A stretch of 8,152 nt of DNA. It comes from an uncultured Paenibacillus sp. Its GTDB lineage: Bacteria; Bacillota; Bacilli; Paenibacillales; Paenibacillaceae. Below, one piece after another: positions 1-6,593 of this stretch. Each line of letters opens with the position of its first letter. Position 1 is the stretch's first letter. The position numbers were made by a program, and so were the translations under genes. The DNA is taken from positions 1 to 8,152 of the forward strand of contig CALAWP010000055.1 in assembly GCA_937895345.1 (NCBI GenBank), read 5' to 3'. The notes below the pieces were generated by a model. It searched no databases, was not told where the DNA came from, and saw only the letters and a program-made list of their open reading frames with translations.

Positions 1-672
1 AAGTATTTGCAGAGCAACTATAAGGGGCAGCCGCCGACGCTTCAGGACTTTCGTGAGGAATTGCTGAAGCAAGCGGAGCCGGAGGCGCAGGACATTGCGC
101 TGGCGATCGAACTGTTTACTTCGGGCAGCCTGAACACGTTCGCCAAACCGACCAATGTTAACGTCCATAACCGTCTCATTTGCTACGATATTCTCGACTT
201 GGGCAAACAACTCCTCCCGATCGGCATGCTGGTCGTCTTGGACAGCATCTTAAACCGGATTACACAAAATCGGGCCAGAGGCAAAAATACGTTTATTATA
301 ATCGATGAAATCTATCTTCTGTTCCAGCACGAATACAGCGCCAACTTTTTGTTCACGCTTTGGAAGCGCGTTCGAAAGTATGGCGCTTTTTGTACGGGCA
401 TTACGCAGAACGTGGACGATTTGCTGCAAAGCCATACGGCCCGCACCATGCTGGCAAACAGTGAATTTATCGTCATGCTGAATCAGGCCAGCACCGACCG
501 GAGAGAGCTAGCCGAATTGCTTAATATTTCGGAACTGCAACTCTCTTATATTACCAATGTTGACGCCGGGAATGGATTGATGAAGGTAGGCAGCTCCCTT
601 GTGCCGTTTACCGACAAGTTCCCGCGGCATACGAAGCTGTACAGCTTGATGACTACTAAACCTGGTGAATAG
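1..672 (+). CDS. VirB4-like conjugal transfer ATPase (CD1110/TraE type), C-terminal part, 5' end outside window
   Basis: The frame is open from base 1 and gives 223 residues. This is only the C-terminal part of a protein that is usually several hundred residues long. VirB4 ATPases power type IV secretion channels at the inner face of the membrane. The visible part has a Walker B strand ending in Asp102-Glu103 (FIIIDEIYLLF) inside the RecA-like fold. It is followed by the GITQN segment (133-137) and the 'NSEFIVMLNQASTDR' region, and it ends in 'LYSLMTTKPGE'; this order and ending match CD1110-type VirB4 proteins as I remember them. The Walker A loop must lie upstream of the window. A TTG at base 7 could be read as a start, but the homology and the open frame before it argue that it is internal. 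The C-terminus looks complete. The gene probably belongs to an integrative conjugative element or a relic of one. Confidence 0.85.
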   Translation, partial: KYLQSNYKGQPPTLQDFREELLKQAEPEAQDIALAIELFTSGSLNTFAKPTNVNVHNRLICYDILDLGKQLLPIGMLVVLDSILNRITQNRARGKNTFIIIDEIYLLFQHEYSANFLFTLWKRVRKYGAFCTGITQNVDDLLQSHTARTMLANSEFIVMLNQASTDRRELAELLNISELQLSYITNVDAGNGLMKVGSSLVPFTDKFPRHTKLYSLMTTKPGE

Positions 673-679
673 AAGGACG

Positions 680-726
680 CGGCAAGAAGGGGCTGGTCTC
701 TGGTGGAGGTCAGCCCCTTCTTGTCG
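680..726 (+). terminator. Long perfect hairpin after the VirB4-like gene, probable terminator
   Basis: Bases 680-700 pair with 706-726 without interruption. That makes 21 consecutive pairs, 3 of them G-U, around the 5-base loop TGGTG. The core aagaaggggctg/cagccccttctt is a 12-bp perfect inverted repeat. The hairpin starts 8 bases after the stop codon. There is no T-run after it (the flank reads ATGAATAATC), so intrinsic termination is less certain than the stem suggests. It could also act as a 3'-end stabiliser or processing site. Confidence 0.6.
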
Positions 727-784
727 ATGAATAATCATGATATCGACAAACAAATTTGATTGCCTGATTCTTAAAACGGCGGAC

Positions 785-823
785 TATGAAATAAGTGCCA
801 ATTTCGAGTATAATAATTATACA
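785..823 (+). promoter_or_regulatory. Possible sigma-A-type promoter for cheY
   Basis: A perfect TATAAT lies at 809-814 in an A/T-rich stretch, 52 bases before the cheY start codon. No good -35 box sits at the right distance; the bases 16-18 upstream read around 'tatgaaat'. I found no TAAA-N15-GCCGATAT flagellar sigma-D pattern here. The call rests on the -10 box and on its place between a terminator-like hairpin and the first gene of the block. Confidence 0.4.
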
Positions 824-854
824 TATCAGTAGGCCTTTTTGAGTAATTGGCATG

Positions 855-861
855 AGGGAGG
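855..861 (+). promoter_or_regulatory. Ribosome binding site of cheY
   Basis: AGGGAGG lies 5 bases before the ATG at 867. It decides between the two in-frame ATGs at 852 and 867 in favour of the second. Confidence 0.8.
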
Positions 862-866
862 TTGTC

Positions 867-1226
867 ATGGCCAAAATTATGATTGTGGACGATACGGCGT
901 TCATGAGAATGATGCTTAGAGAGATCATAACGGATTGCGGCTTTGAAGTGATAGCGGAAGCGGAGAATGGAAAAGAGGCCGTGCAATTTTTTAGGCAGTA
1001 CAGACCCGAACTTGTCACGATGGATATTACGATGCCTGAAATGGACGGCATCGCCGCTTTGAAGGAAATAAAACGAATAGACCCCATGGCGCGAGTCATC
1101 ATTTGTTCCGCAATGGGACAAAAAGATCGGGTTGTCGATGCTATTACGTCGGGGGCCGCGGATTTTATCGTCAAGCCGTTTCAACGGGAGAAAGTTCTGG
1201 AGACGCTGGCCAAAGCGTTGAAGTAG
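867..1226 (+). CDS. cheY: CheY-like chemotaxis response regulator, single receiver domain
   Basis: This 119-residue protein is one receiver domain with no output domain, the usual length for CheY. Phosphorylated CheY binds the flagellar switch; in Bacillus it promotes counter-clockwise rotation and smooth swimming. Visible residues are the acidic pair Asp8-Asp9, the phosphoacceptor Asp53 in 'TMDITMPEMDG', the switch residue Ser81 in 'CSAMGQ', aromatic Phe100 and Lys103 in 'FIVKPF'. The N-terminal 'IVDDTAFMRMM' and the 'EAENGKEAV' segment closely resemble Bacillus CheY. The ATG at 867 is chosen because AGGGAGG (855-861) sits 5 bases before it. An in-frame ATG at 852 would place that site inside the coding region. 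The diguanylate cyclase gene follows after 10 bases, so the two are probably co-transcribed. It could instead be an orphan receiver that answers to another kinase, since no CheA is in view. Confidence 0.9.
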   Translation: MAKIMIVDDTAFMRMMLREIITDCGFEVIAEAENGKEAVQFFRQYRPELVTMDITMPEMDGIAALKEIKRIDPMARVIICSAMGQKDRVVDAITSGAADFIVKPFQREKVLETLAKALK

Positions 1227-1236
1227 CCGGAGATTT

Positions 1237-1881
1237 ATGTACAAGATCGGGCGCGTTACGGGTGTCGTTTTCGTTCTCTCTCTTGGCGCAGTTCTGCTCA
1301 TTTATATTAAGCATGCTTACGAGGCAGTGGATAAGGCCGTGGCCATGTCGCTCGCGGTCTTTTTGCCGTTGGCCTACTTGTGCGGCAAGCGGTTCGATAC
1401 GCTGTTGCGGCTCTCGCAAAGAGACGACTTGACGGGGGCGTATAATCGCGGGTTCATTCAGCGCGTTTTCCCCAGACTGGTTCGCCGATCTCAAAGGTTG
1501 CGAAAACAACTGCTCGTGTTCTATGTTGACGTAGACAACTTCAAGGATATCAACGATACATACTCTCACGAAACCGGAGATCGTGTGTTATGTCAACTTT
1601 CAAGCATGCTTGCACAAGCAGCGAGCAAATACGACTATGTTGCACGATGGGGAGGCGATGAATTTGTAGTCATTGCACCGTACACCGACGAAGAAGGAGC
1701 CAGGGCGCTCCAGAGACGTCTTGGCAGTGCGCTGTCGATATCGCTGGAGGAATTGAAGACGCACGCGTATCTTTCTGTCGGTTATGCGGTTTGTCCCGAC
1801 GAGAGCACCGATCTTGGCGAGCTCTTGAGAATGGCGGACAAGAGAATGTACAAGCAAAAATTAAGCCGCCACAATGACTGA
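1237..1881 (+). CDS. Membrane-anchored GGDEF diguanylate cyclase without a sensor domain
   Basis: This 214-residue protein should make cyclic di-GMP from two GTP at the membrane. Two hydrophobic segments (about 7-24 and 35-50) are joined by only about ten residues, so there is no room for an extracytoplasmic sensor. The GGDEF domain runs from about 59 to 210 and starts with the typical 'RDDLTGAYNR'. Catalytic features are intact: metal-binding Asp98 in 'YVDVDNFKDIND', guanine-contacting Asn106 and Asp115, and the exact motif GGDEF at 139-143 with Glu142. The primary inhibitory I-site (RxxD before the motif) reads Ser-Lys-Tyr-Asp at 130-133, so its arginine is missing and feedback inhibition through that site is unlikely. 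The start has GGAG (1229-1232) 4 bases before the ATG. The gene follows cheY closely, which suggests shared transcription; activity control could come through partner proteins. Confidence 0.9.
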   Translation: MYKIGRVTGVVFVLSLGAVLLIYIKHAYEAVDKAVAMSLAVFLPLAYLCGKRFDTLLRLSQRDDLTGAYNRGFIQRVFPRLVRRSQRLRKQLLVFYVDVDNFKDINDTYSHETGDRVLCQLSSMLAQAASKYDYVARWGGDEFVVIAPYTDEEGARALQRRLGSALSISLEELKTHAYLSVGYAVCPDESTDLGELLRMADKRMYKQKLSRHND

Positions 1882-1959
1882 CATGTGCATCACAGGAAAA
1901 GCCTAACGATTTGAACAAAGTCATTTTACTTTAATCCGGTTCTGAATTCAACTTACAAC

Positions 1960-1965
1960 AAGGAG
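1960..1965 (+). promoter_or_regulatory. Ribosome binding site of the chemoreceptor gene
   Basis: AAGGAG stands 11 bases before the ATG at 1977, a slightly long spacing. The 95-base gap before the gene holds no convincing terminator and no clear promoter; TTGAAC at 1911 lacks a well-spaced -10 box. Read-through from the cyclase gene is therefore possible. Confidence 0.6.
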
Positions 1966-1976
1966 CGCTCAAATTT

Positions 1977-3698
1977 ATGAAAACTGTACCCATTCGTCTA
2001 AACCGCATCCAAAATAAAATCGGCCTTGGATTTCTCGTCGTCGTCATTTTTTTTGTATTCGCCATTCTTAGCGTAACCCGGCAACTATCTTCCTTCCAGA
2101 AGGAAACGAGATTCATTACGGATCATGATATGCAAGTACATAGCCTGGCCCAGTCCATCGAGAAGGATCTGGTAGATATGGAAACCGGTCAACGAGGTTT
2201 TATTATAACCGGGGAAAACAAATATTTGGACCCGTACAACAACGGCAAAACCAATTGGCAGAAGCACTATGAGGCCCTTTTCCAGCTTGTTGCCGACAAT
2301 CCAAGCCAACAGGACAACTTGAAAGCCATTCAAAAAAATGTGGAACATTGGATTCAAGACGCCGGCGAGAAAGTGATTGCCTTGAAAAAGGCCAATGACA
2401 ACAAGGGACTCCAGCAATTTTTCCAGGACGATCCGGGGAAGCAGGATATGGATGCCCTGCGCGAGCAGCTTTCGTCGTTCCGTTCCATCGAAAAACAGCT
2501 CACGTTGAATCGGGTGTCGGCGCTCGAAAAGAAAAACGGTCAACTCCGATTGCAACTGTACGGCTCCCTGTTGCTGGTACTCATCGTTTCGGTTATCTCG
2601 TCTTACTTCACCGGCGCATTGACGGCCAGGAACGTACGCAAAGTCGGGAACGCCATCGCAGAAATTGCTTCTTCCGGCGGCGATTTGACGAAACGAATTT
2701 CAGTGAAGACCAAAGATGAAACGAAAGATTTGGCGGATCAAACGAACTTGCTGTTAGCCAGTCTCCAGAGCATGATCGCCGATATTCAAGGGAAGACCCT
2801 GGAATTGGAACGCTCCTCATCCATGTTGAAGGTTGGCGCAGACGAGAGCTACAAAGCCGCCGATCAAATCTCTGAATCTGTCCAGCGCGTAGCACAGGGA
2901 GCGGAACAACAAGTATCCCAGACGGAAGAGATGTCGGCGATTTTGCAGGAGACGGTATCGGGACTGGAGCAGGTTGCCGCCACGACAACCGACGTTTCCG
3001 ACCTTGCCAAGCGAGCGCAGTCCGTCGCGACGGAGAATGCCGGCGAAATGCAGGCAAATGCGGAAAAAATCGGCCAGATCGAAGAAACGTTTTCCGACAT
3101 TCAAGCTTCCGCCGCGGAACTGGCATCGCTGTCTGAAAAAATTCGGGATGTGGTCGGATATATTCAGGACGTCTCCAATCAAACCAATCTGTTGTCGCTG
3201 AACGCCGCCATCGAAGCGGCGCGCGCCGGGGAACAAGGCCGCGGGTTTGCCGTCGTCGCCGGAGAAATCCGCAAGCTGGCGGACCAGGCTGCGCATTCGA
3301 CCCGCGAGATCCATGAAACCATCGAAGTGATGTTGAACGGCATCAACGGACTCGTCCAGAAAGTAAATGAGAACAGCCATGGCGTCAAGGATGGCGTTCA
3401 GGCCATGATGAAAGCCAGCGAGTCGTTCCGGGCCATCATGAACGAAGTGAACAACTTGAGCGTTCAAGTCATGGAGGTTGCCGCTTCTGTGGGACAGATG
3501 TCCGCCGGCAGCAAAGCGATTGAAGGTTCCATTCGGGAAATTACGAAAATTACGGAAGAAACCGCCTCGTTCACTGAAGAGGTTGCGGCCATGACCGAGG
3601 AGCAGGCGGCCACGAGTCAGGAAATGCTGCAAACCGCTCGCCAGCTTGGCGAAATGTCCGATTCCCTGAAAACGTTAGTCGGCAAGTTCAAAGTATGA
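1977..3698 (+). CDS. Methyl-accepting chemotaxis protein with CHASE3 sensor and HAMP domain
   Basis: This is a 573-residue transmembrane chemoreceptor. Order of parts: short cytoplasmic start, membrane helix (about 16-34), extracytoplasmic CHASE3 domain (about 38-185) with its signature 'DMETGQRGFIITG' at 67-79, second helix (about 192-214), HAMP linker (about 215-268), then a long coiled-coil signalling domain to the C-terminus. The hairpin tip at about 399-436 carries 'NQTNLLSLNAAIEAARAGE' and 'GRGFAVVAGEIRKLA', the CheA/CheW contact region. Glu/Gln-rich segments near 309-325 and 525-550 are candidate methylation helices. There is no C-terminal pentapeptide tether and no fused output domain. 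The CHASE3 ligand is unknown; the domain occurs in many bacterial receptors and kinases. It lies 95 bases after the cyclase gene and ends just before a strong terminator. CheA and CheW must be encoded elsewhere. Confidence 0.93.
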   Translation: MKTVPIRLNRIQNKIGLGFLVVVIFFVFAILSVTRQLSSFQKETRFITDHDMQVHSLAQSIEKDLVDMETGQRGFIITGENKYLDPYNNGKTNWQKHYEALFQLVADNPSQQDNLKAIQKNVEHWIQDAGEKVIALKKANDNKGLQQFFQDDPGKQDMDALREQLSSFRSIEKQLTLNRVSALEKKNGQLRLQLYGSLLLVLIVSVISSYFTGALTARNVRKVGNAIAEIASSGGDLTKRISVKTKDETKDLADQTNLLLASLQSMIADIQGKTLELERSSSMLKVGADESYKAADQISESVQRVAQGAEQQVSQTEEMSAILQETVSGLEQVAATTTDVSDLAKRAQSVATENAGEMQANAEKIGQIEETFSDIQASAAELASLSEKIRDVVGYIQDVSNQTNLLSLNAAIEAARAGEQGRGFAVVAGEIRKLADQAAHSTREIHETIEVMLNGINGLVQKVNENSHGVKDGVQAMMKASESFRAIMNEVNNLSVQVMEVAASVGQMSAGSKAIEGSIREITKITEETASFTEEVAAMTEEQAATSQEMLQTARQLGEMSDSLKTLVGKFKV

Positions 3699-3705
3699 GT
3701 GCAAG

Positions 3706-3742
3706 TCCCGATCCCCTCACCCGACGGAGATCGGGATTTTTT
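3706..3742 (+). terminator. Rho-independent terminator after the chemoreceptor gene
   Basis: TCCCGATC (3706-3713) pairs perfectly with GATCGGGA (3729-3736) and is followed by six T's (3737-3742). Weak A-T/G-T pairs can extend the base of the stem. It begins 7 bases after the receptor's stop codon and separates the signalling block from the germination operon. Confidence 0.9.
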
Positions 3743-3767
3743 AATGTGTGCGCCCCCTCCCCGACAC

Positions 3768-3798
3768 TGAATAAAAAGGGGGTAAATTGCCAACAATA
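3768..3798 (+). promoter_or_regulatory. Candidate sigma-G (forespore) promoter for the germination operon
   Basis: GAATA at 3769-3773 (within TGAATA) matches the known sigma-G -35 pattern GHATR exactly. After 18 bases, AACAATA at 3792-3798 agrees with the -10 pattern CATNHTA at the key A and TA positions but not at the C and T. The spacing is the expected one. Germinant-receptor operons of Bacillus are known to be transcribed by sigma-G in the forespore. Transcription would begin near 3805, which puts the ATG at 3801 outside the message and favours the start at 3828. Confidence 0.55.
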
Positions 3799-3815
3799 AA
3801 ATGGAAATGAAACAT

Positions 3816-3821
3816 GAGGGG
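3816..3821 (+). promoter_or_regulatory. Ribosome binding site of the GerA-family A subunit
   Basis: GAGGGG lies 6 bases before the ATG at 3828. The in-frame ATG at 3801 has no site at a usable distance; the nearest purine run, AAAAAGGGGG, ends about 20 bases before it. This supports the shorter protein. Confidence 0.7.
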
Positions 3822-3827
3822 ATCGCC

Positions 3828-5408
3828 ATGGGGAAATCGAACGGATTTTGGAGCCGCCGCCCGCGTTCCAATCAGCGCGAGACCGAACGCTTTGCTCATC
3901 AGGAAGAAAATCGGCAACTCGATCAGGTTCTTTCCGCAAATCTGGCCGAGAATGTTCAGGCGCTTCAGCGCTTGTATACTCGTTGTTCTGACGTGATTTT
4001 TCACGAGTTCTGCATAGGCAATCGCATGGAGGCTGTGCTCGTTTACATCGACGGTCTGGCTCATATCGAAGAAGTGGATCAACATGTGCTCGCTCCGTTG
4101 CAACAGGATTTCCCTATGGATTGCACGCTGGCAGACATTCGCGGAAAAATTGCCGTCTCCTCGATAAAGCCGGTGGATACGATTGCCAAGGTGCTTGAAG
4201 AAATATCCGGCGGCAATCCCGTATTGCTGATGGAACGTGAGCCTCACGGACTGGCGATCGGCTTGCCGAAATGGGAAAAACGGGCCATCGACGAGCCGTC
4301 CGCCGAATCGGTGTTACGCGGACCGCGGGAAGGGTTCATCGAGTCGCTTCGCACCAATACGGCTTTGTTGCGGCGTAAAATCCGAACTCCCCATCTCAAA
4401 ATCGTCACGATGAGCATGGGGACTTATACGAGCACGCAGATTGCGCTCGCCTACTTGGAGGGGGTTGCAGCCCCTGCTTTGGTGGAAGAAATGACGAACC
4501 GTCTGCAACGAATCGAGATCGACGGCATTTTGGAGAGCGTGTACATCGAAGAACTGATCGAGGACAACCCGTTCTCCCCGTTCCCGCAATTGCTTTCCAC
4601 CGAAAGGCCGGATGTGGCGAGCGCTTACTTGCTCGAAGGACACGTCGTCGTTTTGATCGACGGTACGCCCAGCGTGCTGATTGCACCGATTACCTTCTAT
4701 TCCTTGTTGCAGTCGCCGGAAGATTATTACGAGCGGTTTGTTGTAGGTACCGCAATACGCTGGCTGCGCTATTTCTTCTTTTTGATCTCTTTGCTGGGGC
4801 CGTCCTTTTACGTTGCGGTTATTACTTACCATCAGGAAATGATACCGAACGCTTTGTTGATTACAATGGCAAGATCCCGGGATCAAATCCCGTTTCCCGC
4901 CATTATCGAGGCATTGTTGATGGAATCCATGTTTGAAGCGCTGCGCGAAGCCGGCGCGCGGCTGCCGAAGCAAATCGGCACCGCCGTCAGTATTGTCGGA
5001 GCGCTGGTCATCGGTCAGGCGGCCATTGCAGCGGGTATCGTTTCTGCGCCGATGGTAATGGTCGTGGCCATTACGGGCGTCGCGTCGTTTATGGCCCCCC
5101 GTTTTACCGTCGGCATTGCCATCAGGCTGCTGCGGTTCCCCATGATGGTGCTTGCCGGCTTTCTTGGGCTGCTGGGATTGATTATGGGAGGCATTCTCAT
5201 TCTGAATCACCTGTTCAAACTGCGTTCGTTCGGCGCTCCGTATATGGCCCCCCTGGCCCCGATGCAGTGGCGCAGCCTGAACGATGTACTCTGGCGCGCT
5301 CCGCGCTGGCTCATGACCAAACGTCCCCACATGACGGGGGCGTGGAATCCCATAAGGCAGCCCCGCGGTCAACGCCCGGGCCCGCATAAAGGGGAGACAG
5401 GAGATTGA
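3828..5408 (+). CDS. GerA-family spore germination protein, receptor A subunit
   Basis: This 526-residue protein is the A subunit of a nutrient germinant receptor in the spore inner membrane (GerAA/GerBA/GerKA family). A soluble N-terminal domain of about 310 residues holds the family hallmark 'VLRGPREGFIESLRTN' (162-177), then 'GHVVVLIDGTPSVLIAP' (271-287) and 'SPEDYYERF' (296-304). The membrane part has helices at about 314-335, 385-405, 407-423 and 437-460. It includes the highly conserved 'PSFYVAVITYHQEMIP' (325-340), 'IPFPAIIEALLMESMFE' and 'VSIVGALVIGQAAIAAGIVS' (387-406). The basic, proline-rich tail after 495 is cytoplasmic. The start at 3828 is preferred over 3801 on ribosome-site and promoter grounds. 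The stop overlaps the C gene's start codon, so translation is probably coupled. Which germinant it senses, and whether it is the GerA, GerB or GerK subtype, cannot be read from the sequence. Confidence 0.95.
   Translation: MGKSNGFWSRRPRSNQRETERFAHQEENRQLDQVLSANLAENVQALQRLYTRCSDVIFHEFCIGNRMEAVLVYIDGLAHIEEVDQHVLAPLQQDFPMDCTLADIRGKIAVSSIKPVDTIAKVLEEISGGNPVLLMEREPHGLAIGLPKWEKRAIDEPSAESVLRGPREGFIESLRTNTALLRRKIRTPHLKIVTMSMGTYTSTQIALAYLEGVAAPALVEEMTNRLQRIEIDGILESVYIEELIEDNPFSPFPQLLSTERPDVASAYLLEGHVVVLIDGTPSVLIAPITFYSLLQSPEDYYERFVVGTAIRWLRYFFFLISLLGPSFYVAVITYHQEMIPNALLITMARSRDQIPFPAIIEALLMESMFEALREAGARLPKQIGTAVSIVGALVIGQAAIAAGIVSAPMVMVVAITGVASFMAPRFTVGIAIRLLRFPMMVLAGFLGLLGLIMGGILILNHLFKLRSFGAPYMAPLAPMQWRSLNDVLWRAPRWLMTKRPHMTGAWNPIRQPRGQRPGPHKGETGD
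5389..5396 (+). promoter_or_regulatory. Ribosome binding site deciding the TTG start of the C subunit gene
   Basis: AAGGGGAG lies 8 bases before the TTG at 5405. It sits inside the end of the A gene, and the start and stop codons overlap in TTGA, a typical coupled arrangement. The next in-frame starts (TTG 5432, ATG 5435) would remove the positively charged start of the signal peptide. Confidence 0.65.
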
Positions 5409-6589
5409 CGAAGCTGAGCGCAAAGAGGACGTTGATGGTGGGGCTGATTGCCTCGGCGGTGCTGCTGTCCGGATGTTGGGACCGGATGGAAGTGAATGAT
5501 TTGGCGATCCTTACAGCCGGCGGATTGGACCTGACGGAAGATCGGAAACTGGAGCTTTCCGTCAAGCAATATTTGGTATCGCCATCATCCTCCGATCAAT
5601 CGGGCAGCGTATCTTCAGACGCCGGCGGAGGTTCCGGCAAATCGGTTGTTCGTTCCTCCCGTGGGTTATCGATGGCCGATGCGGCATCCCATTTGCAGCA
5701 GGTGTTAAGCCGCAAAGTGTTTTGGGGCCAGGACGAGGTGTTCGTATTCGGTCAGCAGCTGGCGAAAGAAGGGCTCGCCGAACCTTTGGAATTTTTGACG
5801 AGGCATCCGATTCCGAGAGAGCGGGCCAATGTTTTCGTCAGCCAAAGTCCTGCCAAGGAAGTACTGGGACTCGATCCGCCGATTGAACGCTCGGTTTCGC
5901 ATGCTCTGCGTAAAATGGCTGAAAATGAAACAGGTCTGAATATTACGTTGAAAGAATTGGCGGAGATGATGGCGGGCAGATCCAGATCCGCCGTCATCCC
6001 ATGGGTCGAAATCAAGCCTGGCGATGGAAAGCAAGCAGCGTTCGCATTCATTAAAGGCACGGCGGTTCTGAAAAATGGAAAGATGATCGGCCGCATGAAC
6101 GATGCCGAGACACGCGGAATCATGTGGTTGAGAAACGAAGTGAAAAAAGCGACGGTTACCGTTTCCCCAGGCGAGAGCAATGGACTCGTGTCGCTACAAT
6201 TGCTGAGAAGCCGTACGGATCTGATCCCGCACCTTAAAGGAGGAGAATGGAGCCTGACGGTTCGAATCGAAACCCAGGATGACATCGTTGAAAACACGTC
6301 GGAACTGGATCTGTCCGTGCCGGACCATATCAGCGAGTTGGAGCGCGAGCTGGAAGACGATATTAAACGCCGCATTCAAATGGCGCTAGAACGGGCGCAA
6401 AAAGAGATGAAAGCCGATATTTTCAATTTTGCGGATGCTTTTTACCGGAAGTATCCGAAGGAGTGGAACCGAAACAAGGATCGCTGGGACGAAATTTATT
6501 CCCATCTGCAAGTCAACGTACAGGCGAAAGTCAAGGTTGTCCGCCCCGGCATGACCAACAGAAGCATATTCAAGCCGGCGCAGAGGTGA
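5405..6589 (+). CDS. GerC-family germination lipoprotein, receptor C subunit
   Basis: This 394-residue lipoprotein is the C subunit of the germinant receptor (GerAC/GerKC family). It is exported, and diacylglycerol is attached to Cys24, which anchors it on the outer face of the spore inner membrane. The signal peptide has a basic start (Lys3, Lys7, Arg8), a hydrophobic core (10-21) and the lipobox Leu-Ser-Gly-Cys at 21-24. Next comes the family signature 'CWDRMEVNDLAI' (24-35). Other family-like segments are 'FWGQDEVFVFGQQLA' (106-120), 'LEFLTRHPIPRERANVFVS' (128-146), 'AAFAFIKGTAVLKNGKMIG' (211-229) and the charged helix-rich end with 'FADAFYRKYPKEW' (342-354). A Ser/Gly-rich linker at about 59-80 is low complexity, a place where the family varies. 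It starts with TTG, overlaps the A gene by 4 bases, and the next gene follows after 4 bases. Confidence 0.94.
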   Translation: MTKLSAKRTLMVGLIASAVLLSGCWDRMEVNDLAILTAGGLDLTEDRKLELSVKQYLVSPSSSDQSGSVSSDAGGGSGKSVVRSSRGLSMADAASHLQQVLSRKVFWGQDEVFVFGQQLAKEGLAEPLEFLTRHPIPRERANVFVSQSPAKEVLGLDPPIERSVSHALRKMAENETGLNITLKELAEMMAGRSRSAVIPWVEIKPGDGKQAAFAFIKGTAVLKNGKMIGRMNDAETRGIMWLRNEVKKATVTVSPGESNGLVSLQLLRSRTDLIPHLKGGEWSLTVRIETQDDIVENTSELDLSVPDHISELERELEDDIKRRIQMALERAQKEMKADIFNFADAFYRKYPKEWNRNKDRWDEIYSHLQVNVQAKVKVVRPGMTNRSIFKPAQR

Positions 6590-6590
6590 T
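6583..6590 (+). promoter_or_regulatory. Strong ribosome binding site of the small membrane protein gene
   Basis: GAGGTGAT matches the anti-Shine-Dalgarno sequence over eight bases and overlaps the stop codon of the C gene. The ATG at 6594 follows directly. This shows that the small gene is real and translated, and suggests coupling to the C gene. Confidence 0.75.
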
Positions 6591-6593
6591 GAT

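Noticed and set aside
723..866. Possible c-di-GMP riboswitch or sigma-D promoter before cheY
   Set aside because: The conserved GEMM-type core and the TAAA-N15-GCCGATAT pattern were looked for by eye and not found.
1309..1611. The palindrome AAGCATGCTT occurs twice in the cyclase gene (1309-1318 and 1602-1611)
   Set aside because: The copies are in different reading frames inside ordinary coding sequence, 283 bases apart, and no further perfect copy or operator-like context was noticed. Chance is the simplest reading.
1882..1976. Promoter between the cyclase and chemoreceptor genes (TTGAAC at 1911 with TTTAAT at 1930)
   Set aside because: The spacing is only 13 bases, too short for a sigma-A promoter, and no other pair fits.
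3801..3827. Upstream in-frame ATG of the A subunit gene, adding nine residues
   Set aside because: It has no ribosome site at a usable distance and would lie before the predicted transcript start.
4314..5423. Long open reading frame (369 codons) on the - strand inside the A subunit gene, with similar antisense frames inside the chemoreceptor gene (2817-3632) and the C gene (5752-6375)
   Set aside because: Each lies fully opposite a gene with clear family signatures, has low-complexity His/Arg/Gln- or Ser-rich composition, and has no family motif. They are shadows of codon bias on the other strand.
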